Part shown: one piece after another, positions 50,716 to 59,630 of the stretch | Layout: every line of letters begins with the position of its first letter | Numbering within the stretch: position 1 is the first letter of the stretch | Assembly (NCBI RefSeq): GCF_001570585.1 | Contig: NZ_BBXF01000003.1 | Span: 655,353 to 719,352 of the forward strand | Length of the DNA stretch: 64,000 nucleotides | Direction: 5' to 3' | From: Herbidospora daliensis | GTDB taxonomy: Bacteria; Actinomycetota; Actinomycetes; Streptosporangiales; Streptosporangiaceae | Program-made: the position numbers and the translations under genes | Notes under the pieces: generated by a model | The model's input: only the letters and a program-made list of their open reading frames with translations | Database searches by the model: none | Told to the model about the DNA's origin: nothing

Positions 50716-53700
50716 ATGAAAGCCCGCAGGACGATGGCGACGGCGCTGAGTCTGTCGCTGTTCATCAGCACCTTGATCTCCCTGGTCGCCCTCACCGCCG
50801 CCGCCCCGAGCGCGGTGGCCGCCGACTCGCGCAATCACCTGAACTTCAACCGAGGCTGGAAGTTCCTCCGCAAGGACGTCTCCAGCGCGTCGAACGTCGG
50901 TTTCAACGACGCCTCCTGGGTCGGCGTGGGCCTGCCGCACAGCTTCGACGCCCCTTACGACGTCGGCGGATCCAGCGGCGGCGACTCCTTCTACGTCGGG
51001 CCCGGCTGGTATCGGAAGACCTTCGACGTCCCGGCGGAATGGGGCCAGAAGACCGTCGAGATCGAGTTCGAGGGCGCGGCCAACGTCGCCGACGTCTGGG
51101 TGAACGGCACGAAGGTCGGCACCCACCGAGGCGGATTCACCGGTTTCACCTTCGACATCGGCAGACTGCTCAGGACCGGCTCGAACCTCATCGCCGTCAG
51201 GGTCGACAACGGGTGGAAGGCCGACCTGGCGCCCCGGACCGGCGACCACCAGTTCATGGGCGGGCTCTACCGTGACGTGTTCCTCAACGTCACCGACAAG
51301 GTCCACGTCGCGTGGTACGGCACGTTCGTCACGACGCCGGCCCTGACCAACCCGATCTGGGACACGAGCAACGCGGCGTACTACCGGAACATTGACCTCA
51401 GCCAGTATCCGAGCACGTCGGCGTTGCAGGCCAACCTCGACGCGAGGCGGTCCAACGTCCGGGTCCAGACCGAGGTCCGCAACGACCGGACCACCTCCGC
51501 GAGCGTGCTGGTCCGGCACGTCGTGACCAGGAAGGGCGCCACCACGGCGCTCGCCACGTTCAGCTCCGCCACGCGGACTCTGGCGGCCGGCCAGACCGCG
51601 ACGATCGACGCCGTCAGCGGCGGGCTCGGCGACACGAGCGCGATGGTGCAGAACCTCAGCCTGTGGGCGCCCGACAACCCCGCGCTCTACACCGTGACGA
51701 CCTCCGTGCTCGTCGACGGCGCGCAGGTCGACGACTACCAGACCGTCTTCGGTTTCCGCAGCGCCCAGTGGAAGGTCGACGGCTTCTACCTCAACGGCCG
51801 CAAGACCCTGCTCATCGGCGCGAACGCCCACCAGGACCACGGCGGCTGGGGCAACGCGGTGACCAACGCCGGGCTGCGCCGCGACGTGGAGATGATCCGC
51901 GAGGCCGGGATGAACTTCATCCGCGGTTCGCACTACCCGCACGACCCGGCCTACTCCGAGGCGACCGACGAACTCGGCGTCATGATGTGGGCCGAGAGCG
52001 ACTACTGGCACACCGCGACCGCGGGCCGAGAGGGTTCCCCGGTCGGCAGCGCGACCGACTACCTGAAGGACGGCTACCCGCAGAACTCCTCCGACCAGTC
52101 GGCCTTCGAGCAGAGCGCGCTCGACCACCTCGGCGCGATGATCCGGATGGAGCGCAACCGTCCGTCGATCATCAACTGGTCGATGGGCAATGAGGCGTTC
52201 TTCACCGCGTCGGGCACCATGTCGAAGGCCAAGGCGCTGGTCAGCAAGATGCGCGACCACGCCCACCTGCTCGACCCGACCCGCAAGGCGGCGATGGGCG
52301 GCGTGCAGCGCAACGCCTTCGACCAGCTGTCGATCGCCGACATCGCCGGCTACAACGGCGACGGCGGCAAGATGACCAACACGTGGATGCCCAACATCGT
52401 CAGCGAGTACGGGTCCTACACCTCCGACCGGCCGGGCCTGTACGCGCCGACGTTCGGCGACATCGCCGATCCGTCCAACTCCTCGCGGTACCGGCTGACG
52501 ACGGGCAGCGCCGGTCTGGCCATCTGGGCCGGCTTCGACCACGGCACGGTCTTCGGCGCCAGCCTGGCGCGGATGGGGATGGTCGACTACTACCGGCTGC
52601 CCAAGGCGCAGTGGTACTGGTACCGGGCCAACAAGTCCCTGTGGACGGGCCTGACGCCGGTCAACGACTCCAGGGTGGTGGCGCGGGAACAGTCGGTGTC
52701 CGGTACGGCCACGAAGATGTCGCTCGCCGTCTCCAAGTACGGCGGCACGACGATCGCCAACGACGGCGCACGAGACACGCAGCTGGTCGTGACGATGCTC
52801 AACGCCTCCAACCAGTGGGTGAACCAGACCAGGCAGGTCACGCTCACCGTCACCAGCGGTCCCGGCGGGTTCCCGGGCGGGAAGACGTACACGTTCGTAC
52901 CCGGCCGGCAGATGTTCGACGGCAGGGCCGCGATCGAGTTCCGCTCCTACTTCGCCGGCACGACCACCATCACCGCGAGCTCGTCGGGGCTCCCCGACGC
53001 GACCCTGCAGATCACCACCTCCGACACGGTCGGCGCCGGGTCGGAGACGGAACCGCCGTACTTCGGTGACTCCAGCCGGTGGGGCGAGGCGATCTCGACG
53101 GTGGGCCCGCCCGTCGCGTACACGACCGACAACCAGGCGGTCGCACACCCGATGGACGCCACGTCGGAGCTGAGCGGGCGCGGCAAGGCGCTGGCGGCGG
53201 ACGGCGACCCGTCGACGTCGTGGGCCGCCGGGGCGACCGGCGCGAACCAGAGCGTCACGGTGTTCCTGGAGCAGGCGCGGCACCTCTACAAGGTCGCGGT
53301 CGCCTTCCCCGACGGAGCCCTGCCGTACACCGTGTCGGTGCGGGGCGCGGACGGGACGTGGACCGACGTGGTCCGCCACACCTCCGCCACCGTCGCCGCC
53401 CGTCCGGTCGAGGACTCCCTCGACGGCGTGTACGCCGAGTACGTCCGCGTCTCCTTCCCCGACCTCGGCTCCGGCCAGCGAGCGGCGGTCAGCGAGCTGA
53501 CGGTCCTCGGCAACCTGGCGATCTCGCCGCGTTACGCCGCCGACGGCGCCTACCTGTCCGACGTCGTCGACTTCTCCGGCGGCGTGACGACGGGCTCGGG
53601 AAGCAAGGGCAAGGACCAGACGAGCACCGGCGGCAGGCTCACTCTCGGCGGTGTCTCCTACGACAAGGGCATCGGACTTCAGGGCGCGAGCTCGGTCACG

Positions 53701-54705
53701 TACACCACCTCGGGCCGGTACTCCCGGATCGTCGGTGTGGCCGGTATCGACGACGCGGTGACGGGCGGCGACGCGACCTTCCTGATCTACGCCGACGACC
53801 AGCTCGTCTACACCAGGAGGATGTCGTCGTCGACCGTGCTGAGAGAGCCGTTCGACCTGTCGATCAGCGGCGCGACGAGGATCCGGCTGGTGACGGACGC
53901 CAACGGATCGTCTGCCAACGACTACGTCGACTGGGCGGACGTGCGGCTCATCGGGGCCGTGCGCGATCTCAGCAGGGCGGGGACGGGCCTGGTGACCACG
54001 TTCGCCGGCCTGACCGACCAGTTGCAGGCCGGGACGCCCTATCGGGCCGGCGTGACGGTGGCGAACACCGGAGGCTCCGCGCGCAGTGTTCGGGCCGGCA
54101 TCACGCTCTACGACTCCCAGGGGGCCGTGGTCGACAGCCGGGTGAGCCAGGTGTCGGTCCCGGCCGGCGGCCGGGCCACCATCAACCTCACCCTGTCGAT
54201 GCCGAACTCCATCGCCGGCCGGTACGCGACGGTCGTCGTCTCTGATCCCAGCACCCTCGCCGCCCTGTCGGCGGCGGCGTGGCTGGGGCCGGACCCGGCG
54301 AGGTTGACGTACACCCCGCCCGACGTCCCGACCTGGACCGCGAAGGTGGACGGCGAGAGTTCCTCGATCGTCAAAACGGGGTCGTGGGCTCGGTGGGACA
54401 CCAGCGCTGCCTACCAGGGCACCGAGACCTTCGTGAACACCTCGGGCGCGACGATGTCGTACACCTTCACCGGCGCGTACGCGCGGATCGGAGCCAAGTT
54501 CGACGGCAGCCAGCACGGATTCACCGTCTACGTCGACGGCACCCAGGTGGCGACGGTCTCGACCCAGGTCGGCGACGGTAGCAACACCTACCGCGTCGCC
54601 TGGACCTCCAACCGGCTGACGACGGGCCAGCACACGATCCGCATCGTCACGACCGGAAAGGCCGGCATCGACTACTTCGAATCGGGAGTCGCGGCCTCGA
54701 CCTAG
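50716..54705 (+). CDS. Secreted multidomain GH2 beta-galactosidase-like enzyme
   Basis: A 1329-residue exported enzyme with a signal peptide at about 1-35. The GH2 sugar-binding, sandwich and TIM-barrel domains occupy about 40-620, with acid/base Glu493 (WSMGNEAFF) and nucleophile Glu564 (IVSEYGS). Then come an Ig-like domain, an F5/8C-type module (about 800-935), an NPCBM domain (about 945-1085; GGVSYDKGIGLQGASSVTY), a CARDB-like segment and a terminal beta-sandwich (IDYFESGVAAS). GGAGG lies 5 bp before the ATG. It probably forms an operon with the GH29 gene. The three accessory domains suggest a branched plant polymer as target; galactose specificity is not certain. Confidence 0.9.
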   Translation: MKARRTMATALSLSLFISTLISLVALTAAAPSAVAADSRNHLNFNRGWKFLRKDVSSASNVGFNDASWVGVGLPHSFDAPYDVGGSSGGDSFYVGPGWYRKTFDVPAEWGQKTVEIEFEGAANVADVWVNGTKVGTHRGGFTGFTFDIGRLLRTGSNLIAVRVDNGWKADLAPRTGDHQFMGGLYRDVFLNVTDKVHVAWYGTFVTTPALTNPIWDTSNAAYYRNIDLSQYPSTSALQANLDARRSNVRVQTEVRNDRTTSASVLVRHVVTRKGATTALATFSSATRTLAAGQTATIDAVSGGLGDTSAMVQNLSLWAPDNPALYTVTTSVLVDGAQVDDYQTVFGFRSAQWKVDGFYLNGRKTLLIGANAHQDHGGWGNAVTNAGLRRDVEMIREAGMNFIRGSHYPHDPAYSEATDELGVMMWAESDYWHTATAGREGSPVGSATDYLKDGYPQNSSDQSAFEQSALDHLGAMIRMERNRPSIINWSMGNEAFFTASGTMSKAKALVSKMRDHAHLLDPTRKAAMGGVQRNAFDQLSIADIAGYNGDGGKMTNTWMPNIVSEYGSYTSDRPGLYAPTFGDIADPSNSSRYRLTTGSAGLAIWAGFDHGTVFGASLARMGMVDYYRLPKAQWYWYRANKSLWTGLTPVNDSRVVAREQSVSGTATKMSLAVSKYGGTTIANDGARDTQLVVTMLNASNQWVNQTRQVTLTVTSGPGGFPGGKTYTFVPGRQMFDGRAAIEFRSYFAGTTTITASSSGLPDATLQITTSDTVGAGSETEPPYFGDSSRWGEAISTVGPPVAYTTDNQAVAHPMDATSELSGRGKALAADGDPSTSWAAGATGANQSVTVFLEQARHLYKVAVAFPDGALPYTVSVRGADGTWTDVVRHTSATVAARPVEDSLDGVYAEYVRVSFPDLGSGQRAAVSELTVLGNLAISPRYAADGAYLSDVVDFSGGVTTGSGSKGKDQTSTGGRLTLGGVSYDKGIGLQGASSVTYTTSGRYSRIVGVAGIDDAVTGGDATFLIYADDQLVYTRRMSSSTVLREPFDLSISGATRIRLVTDANGSSANDYVDWADVRLIGAVRDLSRAGTGLVTTFAGLTDQLQAGTPYRAGVTVANTGGSARSVRAGITLYDSQGAVVDSRVSQVSVPAGGRATINLTLSMPNSIAGRYATVVVSDPSTLAALSAAAWLGPDPARLTYTPPDVPTWTAKVDGESSSIVKTGSWARWDTSAAYQGTETFVNTSGATMSYTFTGAYARIGAKFDGSQHGFTVYVDGTQVATVSTQVGDGSNTYRVAWTSNRLTTGQHTIRIVTTGKAGIDYFESGVAAST

Positions 54706-54739
54706 CCGAAACGGGTGTCAGGGGGAGGCGGTGAACAGG

Positions 54740-55738
54740 TCAGCCTGGACGGGTGGTGCCGCGCACCACGAGGCTGGTCGGCATCACCTCCTCCTGCACG
54801 GGAGTGTCGGAGTCGGCCAGACGGCGCAGGAGGGCGCGGGTCGCCTGGGCTCCCAGTTCCTCCAGCGGCTGTTCCACAGTCGTGAGGTCCATCAGGGCCG
54901 CCATGTCGTGACCGTCGAAGCCGACCAGGGAGATGTCCCATCCCGGCCGCAGGCCGGCGGCCCGCATGGCGCTGATGGCGCCGAAGGCCATCTCGTCAGA
55001 CATCGCGAACACCGCCGTGGGGGGTTTGCGCAGCGCCATGAGCTGGTTCATCGCCTTGACCCCGCCTTCGACGGTGAAGTTGCCCGGAACCTCCAGGAGC
55101 CGCAACGAGCGGATGCCGGCCTCGTGCAGCGCGTCGACGTATCCGAGATAGCGGGGGTGCTCCAGGACCAGGGGGTTGCGGTGGTCGCGGCCGTAGATGA
55201 GGCCGATGCGGCGGTGGCCCAGTTCGATGAGGTGCTCGGTGGCCGTGCGGGCGCCGGCGCGGTCGTCGATGAGCAGGCTGGTGGCACGTTTCGCGCGGGT
55301 GCCGATCACCGCGACGGGCACGTGCAGGCGGGTGAGCCCCTTGACGTCGCGGCTGCCTCCGGCGACCGACATCACCAGGATCGCGTCGACCCTGCTGGCC
55401 AGCCGTTGCCAGTGCGGCTCGGGATGCGGGTCGCTGGGGTCGCCGAGGGCGTGCACGAGCATGTCCATGCCGCTGGGGCGGAGTTCCCGTTCGATGCCGC
55501 TCATCATGCGGCCGAACGACCACCGTCCGACCGACGGCAGCACGATGCCGATCGTGTTGGTACGGCCGGTGGACAACGCGGCGGCGGCCGAGCTGCCGAT
55601 GTAGTTCATGCGGTCGGCGACGTCGAGGATGTGCCGGCGGGTCTCCGGTTTGACGAGGTCGAGTCCGCGCAGGGCACGGGACACCGTGGCGACGGACACG
55701 CCCGCCTCGTGCGCGATGTCGCGGACCGTCACACTCAT
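54740..55738 (-). CDS. LacI-family regulator, last gene of the sugar ABC operon
   Basis: A 332-residue repressor. The helix-turn-helix is VRDIAHEAGVSVATVSRALRG near the N terminus. The sensor domain includes RTNTIGIVLPSVGRWSFGRM, TEHLIELGHRRIGLIYGRDH, PTAVFAMSDEMAFGAISAMR and DISLVGFDGHDMAALMDLTT. I chose the ATG at 55738 (GGGAG 4 bp upstream); the frame is open 36 bp further. It is the natural candidate to bind the tandem operators at 61008-61035, upstream of the solute-binding-protein gene. Confidence 0.9.
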   Translation of the reverse strand: MSVTVRDIAHEAGVSVATVSRALRGLDLVKPETRRHILDVADRMNYIGSSAAAALSTGRTNTIGIVLPSVGRWSFGRMMSGIERELRPSGMDMLVHALGDPSDPHPEPHWQRLASRVDAILVMSVAGGSRDVKGLTRLHVPVAVIGTRAKRATSLLIDDRAGARTATEHLIELGHRRIGLIYGRDHRNPLVLEHPRYLGYVDALHEAGIRSLRLLEVPGNFTVEGGVKAMNQLMALRKPPTAVFAMSDEMAFGAISAMRAAGLRPGWDISLVGFDGHDMAALMDLTTVEQPLEELGAQATRALLRRLADSDTPVQEEVMPTSLVVRGTTRPG

Positions 55739-55792
55739 CGATCTCCCACTCTCTGCGCGGTTCCCGACCACCATTGTGGCGTCAGTGCGGCG

Positions 55793-56821
55793 TCAGCCGG
55801 GAAGGGCTCGGCTCCGCTGCTCGCGTCCGGCCGCGCCGTAGGGCCAGTCGTTCACCGGCGGGGCGCTGGCCTCGTCCAGCCGGCGCAGGTGATCGTAGTC
55901 GAGCGTCACCCGCGCCGCGCCCAGGTTCTCGGTGAGCTGGGCGAGCGTGCGCGCCCCGAGGAGGACGGACGACACGACCTCACGCGCGGCCACCCAGGCG
56001 AGGGCGACCTGTGCCATGGTGGCGCCGATCTCGTCCGCGACGGCCTGCGTCTCGGCCAGGATCCGCCAGACCCGCGGGTCGGCCGCCCGGGGCGCGTACG
56101 CCTCGATGCCGCGGCCGGGGTCCTCGCCCAGGCGGGTGGCGCCGGTGGGCACGGCGTCGGGCCGGTACTTGCCGGAGAGCCAGCCGCCGCCCAGCGGAGA
56201 CCAGGCCAGGACGCCCAGGCCGTTCTCCTGGCAGGCCGGGACGATCTCCCACTCGATGTCGCGGACGAGCAGGCTGTAGCTCGGCTGCAGGGCGACGAGC
56301 GGAGCCGTGCCCAGCCGCCGGGCGAGGTCGGCCGCCTTCTGCACCTGCCAGCCCAGGTAGTTCGAGACGCCCGCGTAGTCGACGCGTCCGCTGCGCACCG
56401 CGTCGTCGAGGAAGCCCAGGGTCTCCTCCAGCGGTGTCATCGGGTCCCACGAGTGCACCATGTACATGTCGACGTGGTCGCGTCCGAGGCGGCGGAGCGA
56501 GGCGTCCAGGGCCCGGCGCAGGTGGCGGCGGGAGGCGCCCTCCGCGGCGAACACGCCGGTGGCGGGGAAGCGGCCCTTGGTGACGACGACCATCTGGTCG
56601 GTCAGGTCGGAAGGCCGGGTGGCCAGCCACTTCCCGACGATGGTCTCGGCCGCGCCGGCGCCGTAGACGTCGGCGCAGTCGATCAGCGTGCCGCCGTGTT
56701 CGGCGAAGTGGTCGAGCTGGGCCAGGGCCTCCGGCTCGCCGGTCTCGCCGCCGAACGTCATGGTGCCCAGGCCGAACCGGGAGACCACGCAACCGCTGGC
56801 GCCGAGGGTGGAGTACTGCAT
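55793..56821 (-). CDS. Aldo/keto reductase
   Basis: A 342-residue NADP(H)-dependent oxidoreductase of the potassium-channel-beta/YhdN-like AKR group. The catalytic tetrad is visible: Asp in DCADVYG with its Tyr, Lys in VVTKGRF and His in MVHSWDP. The cofactor end is SSVLLGARTLAQLTENLGA. GAAGGA lies 7 bp before the ATG. It sits 25 bp after the epimerase gene in the operon. It probably reduces or oxidises a sugar or aldehyde from the imported substrate. Confidence 0.92.
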   Translation of the reverse strand: MQYSTLGASGCVVSRFGLGTMTFGGETGEPEALAQLDHFAEHGGTLIDCADVYGAGAAETIVGKWLATRPSDLTDQMVVVTKGRFPATGVFAAEGASRRHLRRALDASLRRLGRDHVDMYMVHSWDPMTPLEETLGFLDDAVRSGRVDYAGVSNYLGWQVQKAADLARRLGTAPLVALQPSYSLLVRDIEWEIVPACQENGLGVLAWSPLGGGWLSGKYRPDAVPTGATRLGEDPGRGIEAYAPRAADPRVWRILAETQAVADEIGATMAQVALAWVAAREVVSSVLLGARTLAQLTENLGAARVTLDYDHLRRLDEASAPPVNDWPYGAAGREQRSRALPG

Positions 56822-56846
56822 GTGGACGTCCTTCGGGGGAGAGGGG

Positions 56847-57833
56847 TCAGCGACCGGTGATCCGGTGGCGGTCGACGAGCCGGTTCATGACCTGGTCGAG
56901 GACCGGGTCGACGGTGCGCCGGGCGGGGTCGGCGTCGTGCCAGGCCACGATCTCCGCCGCGCCGCGCGCGAACGGGACGGCAGCCGCGAAGCCCGGCACC
57001 ACCCGGCGCAGCTTGGCGTTGTCGAAGATCATGGTGTTGGCCTTGTCGCCGAGCAGGGCGGCGCCCCATTCCGGGTCCGCCGCCGCGATCGCGGTCGAGG
57101 GCACGTGCACCGGCCGGGGCCGCACGCCCGCGGCCCGCGCCATGACCTCGTAGATCTCGTTCCAGGTCAGGGCCTCGTCGGAGGTGATGTGATACGCCTC
57201 GCCGATCGTGTGCGGCAGGCCGAGCAAGCCCACGAAACCGCGGGCGAAGTCGCTGTGGTGGGTGAGGGTCCACAGGGAGGTGCCGTCGCCGGGCACCACG
57301 ACCTCCGCGCCGCGGCGCATGCGGTCCATGACGGTCCAGCCGCCGTCGAACGGAGTCATGGTGGGGTCGTAGGTGTGCGACGGGCGCACGATCGTGACCG
57401 GGAAGTCGTCGTCCCGGTACGCCGCCATCAGCACGTCCTCGCAGGCGATCTTCGCCCGCGAGTAGGCCCAGTACGGGTTCTTGAGCGGCGTCGACTCGGT
57501 GACGGGCATCCGGGCGGGCGGCGTCTGGTAGGCCGAGGCCGAGCTGACGAAGACGTACTGCCCGGTGGCGCCGGTGAACAGGTCGACGTCGCGGCGCACC
57601 TGGTCGGGGGTGAAGCCGAGGAAGTTGACGACGACGTCGAAGGACTCGCCGCCGAGCGCCGTGCGCAGCGCGGCGGTGTCCCGCACGTCGCACCGGACCA
57701 GGCGGGCCCCGGGCACCGGCCGGGCTGTCGACCGGGCCCGGTTGACCAACGTCACCTCGTGTCCCTGCGCCAGCGTGAGCCGGGCGCAGGAGGCGCTGAT
57801 GATTCCGGTGCCCCCGATGTAAAGGATCTTCAC
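56847..57833 (-). CDS. NAD-dependent epimerase/dehydratase-family (extended SDR) protein
   Basis: A 328-residue Rossmann protein. The cofactor loop is ILYIGGTGIISASCARL, the Asp after strand 3 is in RLVRCDVRDT, and the active-site region FVSSASAYQ ... NPYWAYSRAKIACED holds the Tyr/Lys pair in YSRAK. I chose the GTG at 57833 because it opens KILYIGGTG and has AAGGAAAGG upstream. It lies 28 bp after the second permease gene. A sugar or sugar-nucleotide epimerase/reductase role in catabolism of the imported sugar is inferred from context. Confidence 0.88.
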   Translation of the reverse strand: MKILYIGGTGIISASCARLTLAQGHEVTLVNRARSTARPVPGARLVRCDVRDTAALRTALGGESFDVVVNFLGFTPDQVRRDVDLFTGATGQYVFVSSASAYQTPPARMPVTESTPLKNPYWAYSRAKIACEDVLMAAYRDDDFPVTIVRPSHTYDPTMTPFDGGWTVMDRMRRGAEVVVPGDGTSLWTLTHHSDFARGFVGLLGLPHTIGEAYHITSDEALTWNEIYEVMARAAGVRPRPVHVPSTAIAAADPEWGAALLGDKANTMIFDNAKLRRVVPGFAAAVPFARGAAEIVAWHDADPARRTVDPVLDQVMNRLVDRHRITGR

Positions 57834-57861
57834 TGCTGCCTTTCCTTGGTCCTTGGAGTTG

Positions 57862-58713
57862 TCAGCCCTTGACGCCACCGGCGGTCAGCCCGCTGATGAT
57901 CCGGCGCTGGAAGAGCAGGACGAGGATGACCAGGGGAACGGTGACCACGACCCCGGCGGCCATCTGGGTCCCGAACGGCTGGTCGAACTGCGAGACCCCG
58001 GTGAACTTGGCGATCGCCACGGTCACGGGCTGGACGTCCGGCGTCTGGGACATCGAGTTGGCGACCATGAATTCGTTCCAGGCGGAGATGAACACCAGGA
58101 TCGCCGTCGTGAACACCCCCGGCACGGACAGCGGCAGGATGACGTGCCGGAAGGCCTGCGACGGTGTCGCTCCGTCGGTCCGGGCCGCCGCCTCCAGCTC
58201 CCACGGCATGGCGGCGAAGAAGGTGGTCAGCACCCACACGCCCAGAGGCAGGCTGAACCCGACATCCGGGATGATCATACTCTGGTAGGTGTTGATCCAT
58301 CCCCAGTCCGCGAACAGCTGGAACACCGGCGAGAGGATCGCGACGCCCGGGAACATCGACATCGCCAGGAAGAAGCCGAGCACCAGGTTCCGCCCGCGGA
58401 ACTTCAGGCGGGCCAGCGCGTACGCGGCGAAGACGCCGATCACCATGGAGATCACCGTCACGCTCGCGCTGATGACGAGGCTGTTGCGCAGGGCCAGGGT
58501 GAAATCGCTCCCCGAACCGAAGACCGCGGCGTAGTTCACCAGTGACGGGTTGGCCGGCAGCAGCCGGTTGTCGAAGATCTCCGCGGGCGGCTTCAGGCTG
58601 GAGACGACCATCCACCCGAACGGAGCGAGGCAGAACACCAGGACCAGCCCGTTCGCGAGCAACAGGCCGGCGGTCCCGCCCCACCTGCGGACCTCGTGCG
58701 CGGTCGTGCTCAT
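57862..58713 (-). CDS. Carbohydrate ABC transporter permease, MalG type
   Basis: A 283-residue inner-membrane permease with six hydrophobic segments. The EAA cytoplasmic loop, EAAARTDGATPSQAFRHVIL followed by PLSVPG, contacts the ATPase. The ATG at 58713 overlaps the MalF-type gene's stop as ATGA. No ATPase is encoded in the operon; such importers in actinomycetes generally use the shared MsiK ATPase encoded elsewhere. Confidence 0.94.
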   Translation of the reverse strand: MSTTAHEVRRWGGTAGLLLANGLVLVFCLAPFGWMVVSSLKPPAEIFDNRLLPANPSLVNYAAVFGSGSDFTLALRNSLVISASVTVISMVIGVFAAYALARLKFRGRNLVLGFFLAMSMFPGVAILSPVFQLFADWGWINTYQSMIIPDVGFSLPLGVWVLTTFFAAMPWELEAAARTDGATPSQAFRHVILPLSVPGVFTTAILVFISAWNEFMVANSMSQTPDVQPVTVAIAKFTGVSQFDQPFGTQMAAGVVVTVPLVILVLLFQRRIISGLTAGGVKG

Positions 58714-59609
58714 GTCCGGTCCCTTCCGAGGGCGCCGGCGCCCAGCAGCCGTACGAACAGGAACGCCGTGACGAAGATGAGGAGGAAGGTCAGGGTGGAG
58801 AGGGCTCCGCCGTACCCCGGTTTGAGGTCTCCCAGGCTGGCCCGCACCACCAGGATCGACAGGGTCGTGGTGTCGTTGGCGCCGTTGGTGAGGATGGCGG
58901 GCAGGTCGTACAGGCGCAGGGCGTCCAGCATCCGGAACAGTACGGCGACGACGAGCGCCGGCTTGACCAGCGGGAGCGTGATGTGGCGGAAGCGGTGGAG
59001 GACACCCGCGCCGTCGATGCGCGCGGCCTCGTAGACCTCCTTGGGGATGATCTGGAGCCCGGCCAGGATGAGCAGCGCGACGAACGGGGCCGTCTTCCAG
59101 GTGTCCGCGAAGACGATCGCGAACTTCGAGGGCCATTCGGCGCCCGTCCAGGTGACGTCGGCGCCGAACAGATGGTTGACGATGCCGCGCGGGTCGAAGG
59201 CCCAGCGCCAGAGCACGGCCGCGACGGCGGTGGGGATCGCCCACGGCACCAGGACGCTCGCGCGCAGCAGGCCCCGGCCGCGGAAGCTCCGGTGCATGAT
59301 CGCCGCCATGCCCAGGCCGATGAGCACCTCCAGGACCACGGTGACGACGGTGAACAGGAAGGTGACCCGGAACGCGGCCCAGAAGTCGGCGCCGCCCGCG
59401 CCCCACAGGGCCCTGGCGTAGTTGTCGAACCCGATGAAGGCCGCTGGTCCCATCGGCCGGTCGTCGAAGAAGGACCCGTACACGGCCCTGAGCACGGGAT
59501 AGGCGATGACCAGCAGGAGCACCGCCACCGACGGCAGCAGCAGCCGGAAGGCGAGCCGCTCGGGCCCCATGAGCCGGGGTCGCACGGCGCTCGGTCGTGT
59601 CGTGTTCAT
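58710..59609 (-). CDS. Carbohydrate ABC transporter permease, MalF type
   Basis: A 299-residue permease with six hydrophobic segments, a periplasmic start (PVLRAVYGSFFDDRPMGPAA, IGFDNYARAL) and the EAA loop EVYEAARIDGAGVLHRFRHI followed by TLPLVKP. It starts 21 bp after the solute-binding-protein stop and is coupled to the MalG-type gene. Confidence 0.94.
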   Translation of the reverse strand: MNTTRPSAVRPRLMGPERLAFRLLLPSVAVLLLVIAYPVLRAVYGSFFDDRPMGPAAFIGFDNYARALWGAGGADFWAAFRVTFLFTVVTVVLEVLIGLGMAAIMHRSFRGRGLLRASVLVPWAIPTAVAAVLWRWAFDPRGIVNHLFGADVTWTGAEWPSKFAIVFADTWKTAPFVALLILAGLQIIPKEVYEAARIDGAGVLHRFRHITLPLVKPALVVAVLFRMLDALRLYDLPAILTNGANDTTTLSILVVRASLGDLKPGYGGALSTLTFLLIFVTAFLFVRLLGAGALGRDRT

Positions 59610-59630
59610 GATGAGCGGCTCACCGACCGG

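Noticed and set aside
50692-54633. A 1313-codon open frame antisense to the GH2 gene
   Set aside because: Low-complexity Arg/Gly/Val composition and no motifs; the sense frame contains the GH2 catalytic glutamates.
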